Positions 12,516 through 14,516 of a stretch of 14,516 bases of DNA are shown here, piece after piece (within the stretch, counting starts at the first letter, position 1; the number at the start of each line of letters is the position of its first letter). Under the pieces are notes generated by a model, which made no database searches, had not been told where the DNA came from, and worked only from the letters and a program-made list of their open reading frames with translations. The stretch comes from an uncultured Clostridia bacterium (GTDB taxonomy: Bacteria > Bacillota > Clostridia > Christensenellales > Borkfalkiaceae). The position numbers and the translations under genes were made by a program. Location: positions 1 through 14,516 of the forward strand of contig CAKVPH010000031.1 of NCBI GenBank assembly GCA_934796775.1, given 5' to 3'.

Positions 12516-14076
12516 ACATTGACGTTCCGCCTGAGCCGGCAGTATTTTTTCGCTGTTCCATACGAGATTTGAAGTCAAGATATTCAAAGTATTCATCGAG
12601 CGTTTCAAAACCAAGTCGGTTCATTTCTTCTTTTGCTTTTTTGAATTCCGATACGCTGCTCGGTGCTAATTCGGGAAAAACGGATTCAATGGGTTCGTTT
12701 TTCAATTGTTCATCTTCGTCGGTCGTATCGACGAATACAGCGTCGTCAACGTCTTCGTAATCTTCATCCCAACTATCGTATTCATCCTCGACGTTTCTTA
12801 TTTTTTTAGGTGCCGCCTCGACATCGCTTGAATAAAAAATCTTTTGTATTTTTGACATTGCGTCGGGCGACGTTTGTTCTATGGGAGTAGGTTTACCGCT
12901 GAATACGCTTGAGAGGGTATCTGCGATACCAAGTTTTGAAGAATAATTCAAATGACTATAAATATCTGCCGTAGTGTTGAACGTGCTGTGTCCGAGCCAT
13001 TCCTGAACCGCTTTCATATTTACTCCGCAAGCAATCAATATGCTTGCGCAACTATGACGCAATTCGTGCAGACGAATTACAGGTAAATTATGGCGCTTCA
13101 AAAACGCTTTGAAATGAGTAGTCAATGTATCGGGACGTATTAGGTTTCCCATTTCATCCACACAGACGTAATCAATAAATTTCGGGTTATAATAGGTCCC
13201 GTATTTTTCTCGCCGAAGTTCTTGTTCCGTTTTCAGTTTCAAAAGCATATCTTTTACAAACGGTAGCAACGGTAAAGTCCTCATGCTTGACTGATTTTTC
13301 ATTGTGTCTTTAACAACGGTAACCCTTTTTCCGTTTACTTCACATTGAATTGCCGTATGGTCAAGCGTAAGAGTGTTTTTATCAAAATCAATCGAACTCC
13401 AACGCAACCCGCAGACTTCACTTCGTCGCATACCGTAAATTGTAGTTAATTTATATATGTGTTCGTACGGATCTCCTTGCAGTTCGTTGAATAAATTTTT
13501 TACTTGTTCCGCCGAGTAAAATTTTGCTTTATGTTTTTGGTATTTTGGTCGTTCAACTTTATCTGCAGGATTTGTCAAAATCAAGTCAGACCTATATGCA
13601 ATTTGCAACGCTCTATGAATAACGGCATGATAATGTTTGCAAACCTGCGGTGATTTCCCTTTTTCTTCTTGTAAATATGTGTAAAACTCCTGAATGTGAG
13701 CGGGTTTTATTTCGTTTACGCGTAATCCTTTTTCTTCGAAATATGGGGCTATAACTTTTACGAGAAGTCGGTATCCGCTGTACGTCGTAACTTGTAAATT
13801 TGGTTTCACTAATCGCAACCACTCATACAGATAATCGGAAAAAAGCGGACTGTCGGATTCTTTGATTGCTTCCTGCGGTTGTTTTTTTCCCGCAAACGAC
13901 AGCGTTCCGTTTTCATATTGGCTGACGATTTCTCTCATCATATCGGTAGCGGCACGCTTGTTGTTCCGTTCGTCAAGACCTGTGGCGATCCACTTGTTTT
14001 TATATTTGCCGTTTTCGTCCTTGTAAGAGATAACAACATAATACTTGCCGCCTTTAACCGCTAATCTGCCTGTCAT
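12514..14076 (-). CDS. Tyrosine site-specific integrase with acidic C-terminal extension
   Basis: 520 residues. Residues 1-55 form an arm-type DNA-binding domain (GGKYYVVISYKDENGKYKNK, W, ATGLDE). Residues 76-180 are the SAM-like core-binding domain. The catalytic domain is 186-390, with R217 (GMRRSE), K256, H337 and R340 (LHELRHS), H363 (LGHS) and nucleophile Y373 (ADIYSHL), so the active site is complete. Tn916-type integrases are about 400 residues; this one has about 125 more: a Asp/Glu-rich stretch (about 429-462) and a terminal charged helix. ATG 14076 has GGAGG. It overlaps the excisionase gene by 23 bp and points at the tRNA-Ser att site, as usual for integrative elements or prophages. 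Confidence 0.96.
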   Translation of the reverse strand: MTGRLAVKGGKYYVVISYKDENGKYKNKWIATGLDERNNKRAATDMMREIVSQYENGTLSFAGKKQPQEAIKESDSPLFSDYLYEWLRLVKPNLQVTTYSGYRLLVKVIAPYFEEKGLRVNEIKPAHIQEFYTYLQEEKGKSPQVCKHYHAVIHRALQIAYRSDLILTNPADKVERPKYQKHKAKFYSAEQVKNLFNELQGDPYEHIYKLTTIYGMRRSEVCGLRWSSIDFDKNTLTLDHTAIQCEVNGKRVTVVKDTMKNQSSMRTLPLLPFVKDMLLKLKTEQELRREKYGTYYNPKFIDYVCVDEMGNLIRPDTLTTHFKAFLKRHNLPVIRLHELRHSCASILIACGVNMKAVQEWLGHSTFNTTADIYSHLNYSSKLGIADTLSSVFSGKPTPIEQTSPDAMSKIQKIFYSSDVEAAPKKIRNVEDEYDSWDEDYEDVDDAVFVDTTDEDEQLKNEPIESVFPELAPSSVSEFKKAKEEMNRLGFETLDEYFEYLDFKSRMEQRKNTAGSGGTSM

Positions 14077-14263
14077 TTTTATCCTCCGCGCAAACGAAAG
14101 CGATGACGCTTTTTTTGGCTATAATATATTTACTCCCGACCTTTTTAGCCGGCAAAACTCCGCTACGTAAAAGGCGATAAGCAAATGACGTGCTTATTCT
14201 CAACATATCCGAAACCTGCTCGACGCTCACAACGTCGGGGTAGTCCTTAAACATTTCATTCAT
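14054..14263 (-). CDS. Excisionase-like HTH_17 DNA-binding protein
   Basis: 69 residues from ATG 14263. A MerR-like winged helix-turn-helix spans about residues 10-55 (VSVEQVSDMLRISTSFAYRL, LRSGVLPAKKVGSKYIIAKK), the pattern of Xis/AlpA-type recombination directionality factors. The start is set by an ATGA overlap with the stop of the upstream gene (14260-14263) and by AGGAGGG ten bases before. An in-frame TTG at 14269 is less likely. Its end overlaps the integrase start by 23 bp, so the two should be made together. It likely bends att DNA to favour excision, or regulates the integrase. Confidence 0.88.
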   Translation of the reverse strand: MNEMFKDYPDVVSVEQVSDMLRISTSFAYRLLRSGVLPAKKVGSKYIIAKKSVIAFVCAEDKNDRQISG

Positions 14264-14516
14264 AAGCAAAAGCCCTCCTGCAAGGGTATGTATATTTGTT
14301 CCTGTAAATTTTCGATAAGTTCGTCTATAATGTATTCAAAATCGCTTTTATCGACGTTGGCAAGATTTCCGTATCCATCCAAACGATAAATATCCGCATC
14401 GTACGTGTCGCCTATAAAAAACCTTAACCGACTGAGATCTGTCGCATTTTCTTTAACGATATACTCCAAAATATCTTCGGTAACGAAATCGTAGTCGGTT
14501 ATTGTGTCCGTTAGGC
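14260..14516 (-). CDS. Hypothetical mobile-element protein (5' partial)
   Basis: 84 residues are visible and the frame is open to the right edge, so the true start lies outside. A TTG at 14469 is possible, but there is no ribosome binding site before it and coding potential continues upstream. The sequence is acidic with a mixed pattern (VTEDILEYIVKENATDLSRL, RFFIGDTYDADIYRLDGYGN, LANVDKSDFEYIIDELIENL), suggesting a small alpha/beta protein. I do not recognise a function. Its stop overlaps the excisionase start as ATGA, so it belongs to the same operon. Confidence 0.8.
   Translation of the reverse strand, partial: LTDTITDYDFVTEDILEYIVKENATDLSRLRFFIGDTYDADIYRLDGYGNLANVDKSDFEYIIDELIENLQEQIYIPLQEGFCL

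Overview
The window looks like a chromosomal segment of a low-GC Gram-positive bacterium, probably an uncultured clostridial lineage. This rests on consensus sigma-70-type promoters, strong AGGAGG-type ribosome binding sites, U-tailed terminators and the ribosomal/YfhO/DUF2089 gene families. The lineage is inferred, not proved. Nearly all genes lie on the minus strand; the exceptions are the first gene and the tRNA.

Left part (1-2800): the 3' end of a plus-strand gene with eleven 13-residue Glu/Ala/Lys repeats and a HIRAN-like tail converges, across a bidirectional terminator, on a two-gene operon. That operon encodes a DUF2089-type zinc-ribbon/HTH regulator and a HAAS + DUF4097 protein, under a perfect-consensus promoter.

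2800-4670: an orphan 190-aa protein is preceded by about 200 nt that reads as an autonomous structured RNA. It has its own promoter, a 13-bp closing stem starting at +1, nested stems, a possible pseudoknot and a UUCG-loop terminator placed just before the ORF's ribosome binding site. This is the best candidate here for something undescribed. Next come an AAA_14/DUF4143 ATPase broken by a large internal deletion, and a repeat-rich spacer.

4670-8630: the conserved rpmG-secE-nusG-rplK-rplA-rplJ-rplL cluster. It is split into transcription units by a promoter upstream of rpmG, a terminator after nusG, a probable promoter before rplK, and a consensus promoter plus L10-type attenuator before rplJ. 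Matching GTGGGAGA...CCAC folds precede both rplK and rplA and may be L1 autoregulation sites. rpoB does not follow rplL.

8737-11901: a large YfhO-family membrane protein whose promoter places +1 on the A of the start codon, suggesting a leaderless mRNA.

11900-14516: an integration hotspot at tRNA-Ser(TGA). The intact tRNA is followed by a terminator and by the end of an integrative element (an orphan protein, an excisionase-like HTH protein and a tyrosine integrase, all overlapping) that runs off the right edge. About 280 bp upstream lies a 41-bp relic of the same tRNA's 5' half. The DNA between the two copies carries five perfect TTTCTACAAA decamers and imperfect terminal inverted repeats, as expected of a recombinase-bound att region or a remnant mini-element.
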